Shown here piece after piece: positions 34,984-42,507 of a stretch of 64,000 bases of DNA (the first letter of the stretch is position 1; the number at the start of each line of letters is the position of its first letter). Position numbers and translations under genes: made by a program. The stretch lies in the NCBI GenBank assembly GCA_947493695.1, contig CANLSF010000004.1, forward strand, positions 434,001 to 498,000, written 5' to 3'. Source of the stretch: an uncultured Kiloniellaceae bacterium (GTDB taxonomy: Bacteria > Pseudomonadota > Alphaproteobacteria > Kiloniellales > Kiloniellaceae). The notes under the pieces are model-generated. The model was not told the DNA's origin, made no database searches, and saw nothing but the letters and a program-made list of their open reading frames with translations.

Positions 34984-36042
34984 ATGATGCAACATATCAA
35001 TTTACGCCCTGAGACGACCGAAGCGCGTGGCTTCAGGGTCTCTGCTGATCGGCCTCTTGCTCTGCTTCAGGCCTGTCCGGTTTACACTGCAACGCCACTT
35101 CACAGCGCCAGCGACCTGGCCGGTGGACTAGGTGTGTCGTCTCTCTGGCTCAAGGATGAGACCCGTCGTATGCGTCTCGGAAGCTTCAAAGCCTTGGGCG
35201 GTGCCTTCGCGGTCGCACAGATGATATCTGAGGCCTCCGGGACTGACGACCTTAACGCCTCTTCAGCCCGAACCATAGCCGCCGACATGACGTTCATTAC
35301 CGCAAGCGCCGGTAATCACGGCCTTTCGGTTGCTGCGGGAGCGCGCATTTTTGGCGCTCGTGCCGTGATCGTCCTGTCCTCCGCGGTGCCAGAGGACTTT
35401 GCAGATCGCATTCGAGCCGTCGAAGCAGAAGTCGTTCGCGTTGAAGGTAGCTACGAGGATTCTGTTGCCCATGCCATGAAAGCAGCGGAGGCAAACGACT
35501 GGCTCCTCCTGGCGGATGGCTCTTGGGAGGGCTACACCGAACGACCTGCGCTTGTCATGGAAGGCTATACCGTTCTGGCCGAAGAGTGTCGCGCTGAATT
35601 CGAAGCCAGTGGAACTTGGCCAACACACGTCTTTTTGCAGGCTGGCGTCGGCGGTCTGGCGGCAGCGGTCGCCGGTCATATCCGTGACTACTGGAGTGAA
35701 CAACCCCTTATCACCGTAGTCGAACCGGAAGCGGCGCCTTGTCTGATGGCAAGCGTTAAGGCTGGAAAACTGACACGGGCCGACGGCCCTCTTTCCAACA
35801 TGGGTCGATTAGACTGCAAAGACGCTTCCTTATTGAGTTTTGAATCACTCAGGTTGGACGCCGACAATTTCGTCACGATCTCGGATGAAGAGGCATTGGC
35901 AGCTGTGGATCTACTTGCGCACCACGGCATCTCAACGACGCCGAGTGGTGCAGCACCACTCGCAGCCTTGAAAGAAACAGCGCCAGGTGTCGAGAGCCGC
36001 TGCATGATCATTGTTTCGGAAGGCGCGACCGGCGGTTCTTAA
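34984..36042 (+). CDS. Diaminopropionate ammonia-lyase-like PLP enzyme
   Basis: A 352-residue fold-type II PLP protein. The Schiff-base lysine is K69 in RLGSFKALGGAF, the phosphate loop is ITASAGNHGLSVAAGARIFG, and VFLQAGVGGLAAAVAGHI plus TTPSGAAPLAAL complete the family pattern. It resembles DpaL/YgeX, which eliminates both amino groups from 2,3-diaminopropionate to give pyruvate and ammonia, but is about 45 residues shorter than YgeX. A lyase for another beta-substituted alanine is possible. A molybdoenzyme gene follows 8 nt later on the same strand. Confidence 0.82.
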   Translation: MMQHINLRPETTEARGFRVSADRPLALLQACPVYTATPLHSASDLAGGLGVSSLWLKDETRRMRLGSFKALGGAFAVAQMISEASGTDDLNASSARTIAADMTFITASAGNHGLSVAAGARIFGARAVIVLSSAVPEDFADRIRAVEAEVVRVEGSYEDSVAHAMKAAEANDWLLLADGSWEGYTERPALVMEGYTVLAEECRAEFEASGTWPTHVFLQAGVGGLAAAVAGHIRDYWSEQPLITVVEPEAAPCLMASVKAGKLTRADGPLSNMGRLDCKDASLLSFESLRLDADNFVTISDEEALAAVDLLAHHGISTTPSGAAPLAALKETAPGVESRCMIIVSEGATGGS

Positions 36043-36050
36043 GCTGGCTC

Positions 36051-38465
36051 GTGATCGCGATGCGTTACAGCGATGTAAAACCCGGCTCGTCCGGACAGGC
36101 AGTATCCTCTCAAGAAGCAAAGTCCTCTGAGGAAGCCGCGAACCATCCCATCACAGTCACGCATTGGGGTGCCTACCGAGTTGTCCTCGAGGACAGTAAA
36201 CCAAAGCGGCTGATCCCCCTCGAAACGGACCCTGCTCCTTCGCCTATCGGTGAGGCTCTGCTCGAGACGAGAGAAGGTCCTTGCCGCATTGCCAGCCCGA
36301 TGGTCCGTCGGGGGTTTCTTGAGAAGGGCAAAGATGCCGACAGATCATTGCGAGGCCGCGAGGGCTTTGTCGAAGTGTCCTGGGACACTGCGCTGGATCT
36401 TGTCGCACGGGAGCTCAACCGGGTCCGGGACGGGTTCGGCAACGACTCCATCTTTGCCGGGTCCTATGGATGGGCGAGCGCAGGTCGCTTTCATCACGCA
36501 CAGAGCCAGCTTCGTCGTTTCATGAATCTCTTCGGTGGCAGCACCACGTCGCGAAACTCATACAGCTATGCCGCTGCGGAAGTGATCCTGCCTCATGTCG
36601 TCGGAGAAATGCGGGACCTGCTCATCGAGCATACATCCTGGAAGTCTATTGCCGAAAGCGGCGGTTTGGTCGTTGCATTCGGTGGGATGGCAGCGCGTAA
36701 TGCTCAGGTGAACGCGGGCGGCACCGGGCGACACAGCCAGGCGGAAGACGCTTTGAGCGCAAGGCGCGCCGGCGTTGAATTCGTCAATGTCAGTCCTTCG
36801 GCGGGCGACATAGCGCCGGAACTCGAGGCCGATTGGCTTCCAATTCGACCCAACACCGATGTCGCATTGATGCTTGCGCTGGCCTTCTGCCTGGTGCGTG
36901 ACGGACTATACGACAAAAAGTTTCTGGAACGTTACTGCGTCGGCTTCTCGAAATTCCTGCCCTATCTTTTAGGTCAGAGCGACGGCGTGCCGAAAGACTC
37001 ATCCTGGGCAGAAGACATCACTGGTATTCCCGCTGGTGTAACTGAAACCCTTGCGCGCCGCATAGCTTCAGTACCAACCATGCTGACGGTCAGTTGGTCG
37101 CTGACTCGTCAGCAGAACGGTGAGCAGCCATACTGGATGGCGGTTACGCTTGCGGCGATGCTTGGTGGAATTGGGCGTGCAGGAACGGGCTTCGGCTTGG
37201 GCCTTGGAGCCGTCAATGGCGTTGGTATCCATCGCGCACACCTGCCATGGGCTGCACTTCCAACGGGGCGGAATCCTGTGAAGAGTTTCATTCCCGTCGC
37301 ACGTATCGCCGATATGCTCATACATCCTGGCGAAGCCTTTCAGTACAACGGCAAACAATACGAATACCCCGACATTCGCCTGGTTTACTGGGCCGGTGGG
37401 AATCCCTTTCACCATCACCAAGACCTGAACCGTTTGCGCCGGGCCTGGCAAAATATCGAAACAGTGGTTGTGCATGAACCCTTTTGGACGCCCATCGCCC
37501 GAAATGCGGATATCGTCCTGCCGACAAGCCTTTCCATGGAACGAAACGATCTCGCGGGATCGCCACGTGATAGTTTCTTTATGGCTATGCAAAAAATTGC
37601 CGAACCTTACTGCGAAAGCCGCAGTGATCATGACATTCTTGCCGGCCTGGCGAGCCGTCTGTCATCTGGTGTTGATGTTGACGGCAACCTGGAAAGTGCC
37701 TTTACCGAAGGTCGTAGTGAGGATGAGTGGCTCGAAGAACTTTACCGCGAGACCAAACAGCGCGGTGGGGCACTCGGGTATGATCTGCCCGACTACGAGA
37801 CCTTCGTTAAGCGAGGCTTCATCGAACTTCCAGCGCCTTCCGAAGCCTGCGTCATGCTGCAGGCCTTTCGCGAAGACCCTGAGCGAAACCCTCTTCCAAC
37901 ACCGTCCGGCAGAATTGAGATATTTAGCGAAAACCTTGCGGCCCTATGTCTGAACGATAACCCCGGGCACCCACATTGGCGCGCGCCTGCGGAATGGCTG
38001 GGCGCAGAAATGACACTGGAATTCCCGCTTCACCTGATCACACACCAGCCCGCACGACGCCTGCACAGTCAACTCGACCACAGCAGTTTTAGCCGCAAAG
38101 GAAAGGTCAAGGATCGAGAGCCCTGTCGACTTCACCCGAGGGATGCGGCTCGTCGTGGAATTGCAGATGGCGATCTCATCCGGCTTTTCAACAAGCGTGG
38201 TGCTTGCATTAGCGCTGCAATGCTCGACCCACAGCTTATGCCTGGCGTTGTCATGATGGCGACGGGTGCCTGGTACGACCCGGACTGGGAGGGCACCGCG
38301 AATTGCTGCAAACACGGCAATCCAAATACGCTGACTTGCGATCTGCCAACATCGACGTTGGCCCAAGGCCCTGGGGCACAAACCTGCCTGGTACAAGTTG
38401 AGCGTCTTGAAAACAATGCGCCACCTGTCACCGCTTTCGAGCCGCCCGAGATAGAGACGAGTTGA
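36051..38465 (+). CDS. Cytoplasmic BisC/TorA-family molybdopterin oxidoreductase
   Basis: An 804-residue molybdopterin-guanine-dinucleotide enzyme of the DMSO reductase family. Features in order are the entry HWGAYRVVLEDSKPKRLIPLE, SPMVRRGFLEKG, GSYGWASAGRFHHAQSQLRR, the probable Mo-ligand serine in SRNSYSYAAAEVILPH, ADWLPIRPNTDVALMLAL, VYWAGGNPFHHHQDLNRL, and the C-terminal binding domain THQPARRLHSQLD. There is no [4Fe-4S] Cys motif and no Tat signal, as in biotin-sulfoxide reductase, so it should be cytoplasmic. It would reduce S- or N-oxides. GTG 36051 or ATG 36060 are possible starts. The pairing with an ammonia-lyase gene is unusual. Confidence 0.85.
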   Translation: MIAMRYSDVKPGSSGQAVSSQEAKSSEEAANHPITVTHWGAYRVVLEDSKPKRLIPLETDPAPSPIGEALLETREGPCRIASPMVRRGFLEKGKDADRSLRGREGFVEVSWDTALDLVARELNRVRDGFGNDSIFAGSYGWASAGRFHHAQSQLRRFMNLFGGSTTSRNSYSYAAAEVILPHVVGEMRDLLIEHTSWKSIAESGGLVVAFGGMAARNAQVNAGGTGRHSQAEDALSARRAGVEFVNVSPSAGDIAPELEADWLPIRPNTDVALMLALAFCLVRDGLYDKKFLERYCVGFSKFLPYLLGQSDGVPKDSSWAEDITGIPAGVTETLARRIASVPTMLTVSWSLTRQQNGEQPYWMAVTLAAMLGGIGRAGTGFGLGLGAVNGVGIHRAHLPWAALPTGRNPVKSFIPVARIADMLIHPGEAFQYNGKQYEYPDIRLVYWAGGNPFHHHQDLNRLRRAWQNIETVVVHEPFWTPIARNADIVLPTSLSMERNDLAGSPRDSFFMAMQKIAEPYCESRSDHDILAGLASRLSSGVDVDGNLESAFTEGRSEDEWLEELYRETKQRGGALGYDLPDYETFVKRGFIELPAPSEACVMLQAFREDPERNPLPTPSGRIEIFSENLAALCLNDNPGHPHWRAPAEWLGAEMTLEFPLHLITHQPARRLHSQLDHSSFSRKGKVKDREPCRLHPRDAARRGIADGDLIRLFNKRGACISAAMLDPQLMPGVVMMATGAWYDPDWEGTANCCKHGNPNTLTCDLPTSTLAQGPGAQTCLVQVERLENNAPPVTAFEPPEIETS

Positions 38466-38507
38466 GTGCTTAAATGGGATTCAAATTCCCAACGAGCGAA
38501 GTCTGTT

Positions 38508-38972
38508 TCAGTCCAACAAAGGCACGGTCAGTCCGACTTTTGTCCTGTCCATAACAACGGAAGTGCGAAAGCGTTTCACATTACTGTCTGAAAAGAATAA
38601 TCGATGCGTCAGGGTCTCGAAATCCTGCATCGACTTCGCGAGCACGATCAACGCAAAATCTGCCTCACCCGTAATATAGTAGCACTGCTGTACTTGGGAT
38701 TCCGCCTTCACTTTACGGCGAAATGAGTCCAGTTGATCCAAACGTTCGCGCTCCAATTCCACCATGATTAAAAAGGTCATGCCGTAACCGACGGTCTCCG
38801 GCGCGATTATCGCTTCCTCACCTGCAATCACACCTGCGGCTCTAAAGGCTTTAATACGCCGTTGTACAGTTGCAACTGACAGCCCGGTATCGGCCGCCAT
38901 CGTTTCAAGTCGTTCACGCGCATTCGCCTGTAATAGACGCAATATAATCACGTCGTTGGCATCAATCCTCAC
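38508..38972 (-). CDS. Lrp/AsnC-family transcriptional regulator
   Basis: A 154-residue regulator with an N-terminal HTH (IDANDVIILRLLQANARE, ETMAADTGLSVATVQRRIKAF) and a C-terminal RAM/ligand domain (SQVQQCYYITGEADFALIVLA). GTG 38972 gives the usual Lrp start MRIDANDVIILRLL and has GGAGAG 4 nt upstream; the frame stays open four codons more. It lies convergent to the molybdoenzyme and divergent to the EhuB-like gene, and probably controls one or both units in response to an amino-acid-like ligand. Confidence 0.88.
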   Translation of the reverse strand: MRIDANDVIILRLLQANARERLETMAADTGLSVATVQRRIKAFRAAGVIAGEEAIIAPETVGYGMTFLIMVELERERLDQLDSFRRKVKAESQVQQCYYITGEADFALIVLAKSMQDFETLTHRLFFSDSNVKRFRTSVVMDRTKVGLTVPLLD

Positions 38973-38992
38973 TATGCTCTCCACACGTCATC

Positions 38993-39024
38993 TTTGTGAA
39001 TAATTTGAAAATTTTTATCACAAA
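38993..39024. promoter_or_regulatory. Inverted repeat, probable AsnC-type operator
   Basis: TTTGTGA (38993-38999) and TCACAAA (39018-39024) form 7-nt arms around an 18-nt AT-rich spacer, starting 20 nt upstream of the regulator's start. The surrounding 300-nt gap is strongly AT-rich. A TATAAT hexamer is at 39062-39067 and may be a -10 element for the EhuB-like operon. Confidence 0.5.
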
Positions 39025-39125
39025 AATATTGTTTATGAAAAATAATTATGAAAAACGCAGGTATAATATCCTCTCAATAAACAGATGATTCCACTTTTTC
39101 TGTTTATAGGTACTCACAAAACAAG

Positions 39126-39293
39126 ATGAAACAAAGCACGTATATTCTTCTTTCACTTGTGGCAACCGTTCTTCGTCAGGCTGGATTGTTTGTCGAATCC
39201 GCGAAATGGAAAACTTATGTTGTCACTGTAATAAGAAAAATGCGCAAAGAAGAAGAAATACAGGGAACATCTTCATCAAACTGGGAAACGTAA
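39126..39293 (+). CDS. Possible 55-residue leader peptide upstream of the EhuB-like gene
   Basis: An ATG-started frame of 55 codons ends in TAA only 2 nt before the EhuB-like ATG. The product begins MKQSTYILLSLVATVLRQAG (partly hydrophobic) and ends in a charged, Ser-rich tail. There is no good Shine-Dalgarno sequence and no family match, so it may be chance. If real, its stop position would allow translational coupling. Confidence 0.2.
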   Translation: MKQSTYILLSLVATVLRQAGLFVESAKWKTYVVTVIRKMRKEEEIQGTSSSNWET

Positions 39294-39295
39294 CC

Positions 39296-40150
39296 ATGAG
39301 AAAATTTCTGAAACTCTTTGCTTCGGTTGCCGTCTGCGCGGGACTCGCGAGCGGATTTTCAACAGAGTCGCAGGCTGACGGACTGAGCGAGCGGATAAAC
39401 GACGGAAAACCGATCCGCCTTGGGTTTGCAACTGCGATTCCCTGGGCCTATCCAGGAAATAACGGTGAACCACTCGGCTTTGTGAACGCCCTCACACTTG
39501 TCGTCCTCGAAGAAATGGGCATCACCAACTACGAGACTTCGGTCAACGAATGGTCTGGTTTAATTCCCGGGCTTCAAGCGAACCGCTACGACATCATCAC
39601 GGGCGGCATGTACATCCTGAAAAGCCGTTGCGAGAATATCAATTTCTCGGATCCGATCGGTTTGTTTGGCGATGCCTTTCTGGTGCCTGCCGGAAACCCG
39701 AAGAACATCCACTCCTACAAAGACATCATCAGCACCGGTTCAAGGCTCGTAACCGGTGCCGGCTTCAATACGGTCGAAGCCGCTAAGAAGGAAGGCGTGC
39801 CCGATGATCAGATGATGCTCGTCGCCGGCGAAGTCGAAATCCTCGCGGCCATGAAGGCCGGTCGTGCAGATGCTGCCGTTCAGACCTTCTTCGGTGCCAA
39901 GGAGCATGTCGATAAATCAGATGGCAAGTTCGAAGTGACCGACCCGGGTAAGTTGCCGAAGTGGACGCAGAACTGGGTGGGAATCGGAATGCGTAAGAGC
40001 GACACCGAGTTCCAAAAGGCCTTCAATACCGCCATGGCAAAGGTTATCGGTGGTGAAAAATGGATGGCCGCGGTCGCCCCCTATGGCTACACCGAATTTC
40101 AGTTGCCAGGGCCAGATGCATCGACTGCCTATGCCTGTGAAAACAGGTAA
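39296..40150 (+). CDS. EhuB-like polar amino-acid/ectoine-type binding protein
   Basis: A 284-residue periplasmic binding protein of family 3 with a signal peptide of about 29 residues (FLKLFASVAVCAGLASGF). The mature protein reads PIRLGFATAIPWAYPGNNGE and EWSGLIPGLQANRYDIITGG, followed by a Cys-containing stretch KSRCENINFSDPI; this is the pattern of EhuB-like proteins. Family members bind ectoine, hydroxyectoine or polar amino acids, so the ligand here is open. It is the first gene of a four-gene ABC operon and is followed by a strong hairpin. Confidence 0.82.
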   Translation: MRKFLKLFASVAVCAGLASGFSTESQADGLSERINDGKPIRLGFATAIPWAYPGNNGEPLGFVNALTLVVLEEMGITNYETSVNEWSGLIPGLQANRYDIITGGMYILKSRCENINFSDPIGLFGDAFLVPAGNPKNIHSYKDIISTGSRLVTGAGFNTVEAAKKEGVPDDQMMLVAGEVEILAAMKAGRADAAVQTFFGAKEHVDKSDGKFEVTDPGKLPKWTQNWVGIGMRKSDTEFQKAFNTAMAKVIGGEKWMAAVAPYGYTEFQLPGPDASTAYACENR

Positions 40151-40184
40151 CCAGCCGGGCAAGAAGACGGTCATCAAATAGCCG

Positions 40185-40220
40185 AAAACGTAACAGCAGA
40201 TCCATCTGCTGTTACGTTTT
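40185..40220 (+). promoter_or_regulatory. Strong intercistronic hairpin after the EhuB-like gene (attenuator-like)
   Basis: A perfect 16-bp stem (AAAACGTAACAGCAGA/TCTGCTGTTACGTTTT) closes a 4-nt loop and is followed by another T. It lies 34 nt after the binding-protein stop and 83 nt before the first permease gene. It has the form of an intrinsic terminator, so readthrough into the permease genes would be partial unless a second promoter exists. Confidence 0.85.
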
Positions 40221-40303
40221 TGCTACGCCGTCGGAATCTACAGTCTTTCGCAGTAATCCTATAGGGCGTGCGCTGGTCCCACCGGCCAACGAGGTGATAA
40301 ATC

Positions 40304-40969
40304 GTGTCGTATATCGACTTCCTGTTTGAATTTTCTCCAAAGCTGCTCACCGGGGCCTACATCACCGCCCTGCAGATGCTCTGTGCATCCGCGTTGGCGA
40401 TCCTTGTATCGCTTACGTTCGGCTTGCTGCGGCTGTCGAAAAACCGGCTGGCTACAGGTTTTGCGACAGTTTACATCGAGTTTTTCCGAGGCACCTCACT
40501 ATTGGTTCAGCTCTATTGGATCTACTATGTCCTGCCGCTGATGGGACTGACACTGGATGCCTTCGAAGCTGGCTTTATTGCCATCGGATTGAATTTCGGA
40601 GCCTACGGGGCAGAGATTGTGCGCGGTTCCATTCAGGCTGTTCCAAAAGGACAGTGGGAGGCCGCGACCGCACTCAATATGTCGCCAAGCCTGCGCATGC
40701 GCAGGATCATTATCCCGCAAACCTTTTCGATCCTGCTGCCACCGGCGTCCAATCTTCTGGTCGAACTGCTGAAAGCGACATCTCTGGTGGCGCTCATCAC
40801 GGTCGTCGACTTGATGTTCGTCGCGAAGCAGATCAACGCAACAACCTGGTTGTCCGCGCAGACCTTCGGAACGGCGCTCGTAATCTACTACGTCATGGCG
40901 CGATTTGCTCTGACTCCCTTCTTGCGCTGGTTGGAGATTCTGGCCGCACGCAAAGTTGGCAAGGTTTAG
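40304..40969 (+). CDS. EhuC-like ABC transporter permease
   Basis: A 221-residue HisM-type permease with a GTG start behind GAGGTG. It shows YIEFFRGTSLLVQLYWIYYV, the coupling loop GQWEAATALNMSPSLRMRRI and PPASNLLVELLKATSLVALI, all typical of the PAAT family. It pairs with the following permease, whose gene starts 17 nt later. Confidence 0.9.
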   Translation: MSYIDFLFEFSPKLLTGAYITALQMLCASALAILVSLTFGLLRLSKNRLATGFATVYIEFFRGTSLLVQLYWIYYVLPLMGLTLDAFEAGFIAIGLNFGAYGAEIVRGSIQAVPKGQWEAATALNMSPSLRMRRIIIPQTFSILLPPASNLLVELLKATSLVALITVVDLMFVAKQINATTWLSAQTFGTALVIYYVMARFALTPFLRWLEILAARKVGKV

Positions 40970-40986
40970 GGGAAAGGATCGATAAG

Positions 40987-41655
40987 ATGGAATGGCGTTG
41001 GGACTTTGCAATCGAGATTCTGCCCCAGATGCTGGGTGCAATGTTAAATACACTTCTCGCGGCCGGTATTGGCTATGGTATTGCGCTGATTGTGGGGCTT
41101 TTGCTCCTCCTTGGGCAGAGAACCAAATACGCGCTGCTCAACATGGCGGTCAGGGAAGTCGTCGAATTCGTTCGTTCGACACCGCTGATCGTTCAACTCT
41201 TCTTTGTTTACTTCGTCGCGCCTCAGTTCGGGGTGGTGCTTTCCGCCTGGACATCGGCCATGTTGACGATCGGGATCCACTATGGAACCTACTTATCCGA
41301 AGTGTATCGCGGTGGGCTTGAGGCCGTGCCGCGCGGTCAGTGGGAAGCGTGCCGCGCGCTTAACTTCAGCCCTGCACGCACCTATTTTCGGGTCGTAATT
41401 CCTCAGGCCCTGCCGGCCAGCCTGCCCGGGATGGGTAACTATCTCGTAGGGATATTTAAGGATACGCCAATGCTCTCGACAATTGGCGTCGTCGAACTGA
41501 TGCACACTGCCAACGCATTGGGGGCAGAGACCTATCGCTATCTCGAACCCTATACCATGGTAGGTTTCATGTTCCTGTTGATATCTCTGCCCACAGCTGC
41601 CGGCTTGAGAAAATTCGAACGCTACGTAGGCCGAGCCCTGGGAGTTACAAAGTGA
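40987..41655 (+). CDS. EhuD-like ABC transporter permease
   Basis: A 222-residue HisM-type permease beginning MEWRWDFAIEILPQMLGAML. It carries VVEFVRSTPLIVQLFFVYFV, the coupling loop GQWEACRALNFSPARTYFRV and LVGIFKDTPMLSTIGVVELM. The frame is open far upstream, but that extension overlaps the previous permease and is not family-like. Its stop overlaps the GTG of the ATPase gene by 4 nt. Confidence 0.9.
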   Translation: MEWRWDFAIEILPQMLGAMLNTLLAAGIGYGIALIVGLLLLLGQRTKYALLNMAVREVVEFVRSTPLIVQLFFVYFVAPQFGVVLSAWTSAMLTIGIHYGTYLSEVYRGGLEAVPRGQWEACRALNFSPARTYFRVVIPQALPASLPGMGNYLVGIFKDTPMLSTIGVVELMHTANALGAETYRYLEPYTMVGFMFLLISLPTAAGLRKFERYVGRALGVTK

Positions 41656-42485
41656 ACGTGTTATCCGAGAGAAACGAGATGAACCAATCCTCTAGCATTT
41701 CTGCACCAGACGAAAACCCGATGGTTCGCTTTTCAGGCGTTACCAAACGTTATGGCAACTTGACCGTCCTCGACAATCTGGACCTCGACGTTAGTGCGAA
41801 TGAAATGGTTTCCATTATCGGGCCCTCCGGATCCGGAAAGACTACGGTTCTCAGGATGCTCATGACTCTGGAGACCATCGATCAGGGTATCATCTATGTC
41901 GATGGGAACCCGCTGACACACATGGAACGAAACGGTGAAATGGTGTTCGCGAACGAGCGCTACCTACGCACCCAGCGCAACAACATCGGCATGGTGTTTC
42001 AGCAGTTCAATCTCTTTCCCCACATGACTGCATTGGAAAATTGCATCGAAGCACCGATCAATGTGCTGGGCCTCAAACGTGACGAAGCCGAACAAAGGGC
42101 CATTGACCTGCTTCGTATGGTGGGAATGCTTGGGAAAAAGGACGAGCACCCAACCCGTCTGTCAGGCGGACAGCAACAGCGAGTCGCCATCGCTCGTGCG
42201 CTCGCCATGCGTCCCAAAGTTATGCTGCTCGACGAGGTCACCTCTGCTCTGGATCCCGAGGTAATCGGTGAGGTATTGAACGTCATCCGTGCCCTAAACA
42301 GCGAACATAACCTCACTATGCTGATGGTGACTCACCAGATGGGTTTCGCGCGCGAGATTTCCGACCGGGTTTGCTTTTTCTACAAGGGAAAAATCGCCGA
42401 GCAAGGTACGCCGGATCAGATCTTCAACGACCCGCAAAACGATCGCACCAAACAGTTCTTAAGCGCGGTCCTGGACGCGAATTGA
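41652..42485 (+). CDS. EhuA-like ABC transporter ATP-binding protein
   Basis: A 277-residue PAAT-type ATPase with Walker A GPSGSGKTTVL, Q-loop VFQQFNLFPHMTAL, signature [15 protein letters not shown] and switch region MVTHQMGF. Walker B reads VMLLDEVTSALDPE, with Val after the catalytic Glu as in many amino-acid ATPases. The GTG start overlaps the upstream permease gene (GTGA); ATG 41679 is an alternative. An insertion (THMERNGEMVFANERYLR) before the Q-loop is typical of the EhuA subgroup. Confidence 0.9.
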   Translation: MNVLSERNEMNQSSSISAPDENPMVRFSGVTKRYGNLTVLDNLDLDVSANEMVSIIGPSGSGKTTVLRMLMTLETIDQGIIYVDGNPLTHMERNGEMVFANERYLRTQRNNIGMVFQQFNLFPHMTALENCIEAPINVLGLKRDEAEQRAIDLLRMVGMLGKKDEHPTRLSGGQQQRVAIARALAMRPKVMLLDEVTSALDPEVIGEVLNVIRALNSEHNLTMLMVTHQMGFAREISDRVCFFYKGKIAEQGTPDQIFNDPQNDRTKQFLSAVLDAN

Positions 42486-42507
42486 GTTAGTCAGACGCTA
42501 TGTTGCG

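Noticed and set aside
39296-42485. Firm naming of the transporter as the ectoine system EhuBCDA
   Set aside because: Sequence pattern fits the subgroup, but none of the ectoine-degradation genes is adjacent; the neighbouring enzymes suggest another substrate.
42486-42507. Short inverted repeat between the EhuA-like gene and prfC
   Set aside because: Only a 5-bp stem (GACGC/GCGTC) without a T-run; too weak to call a terminator.
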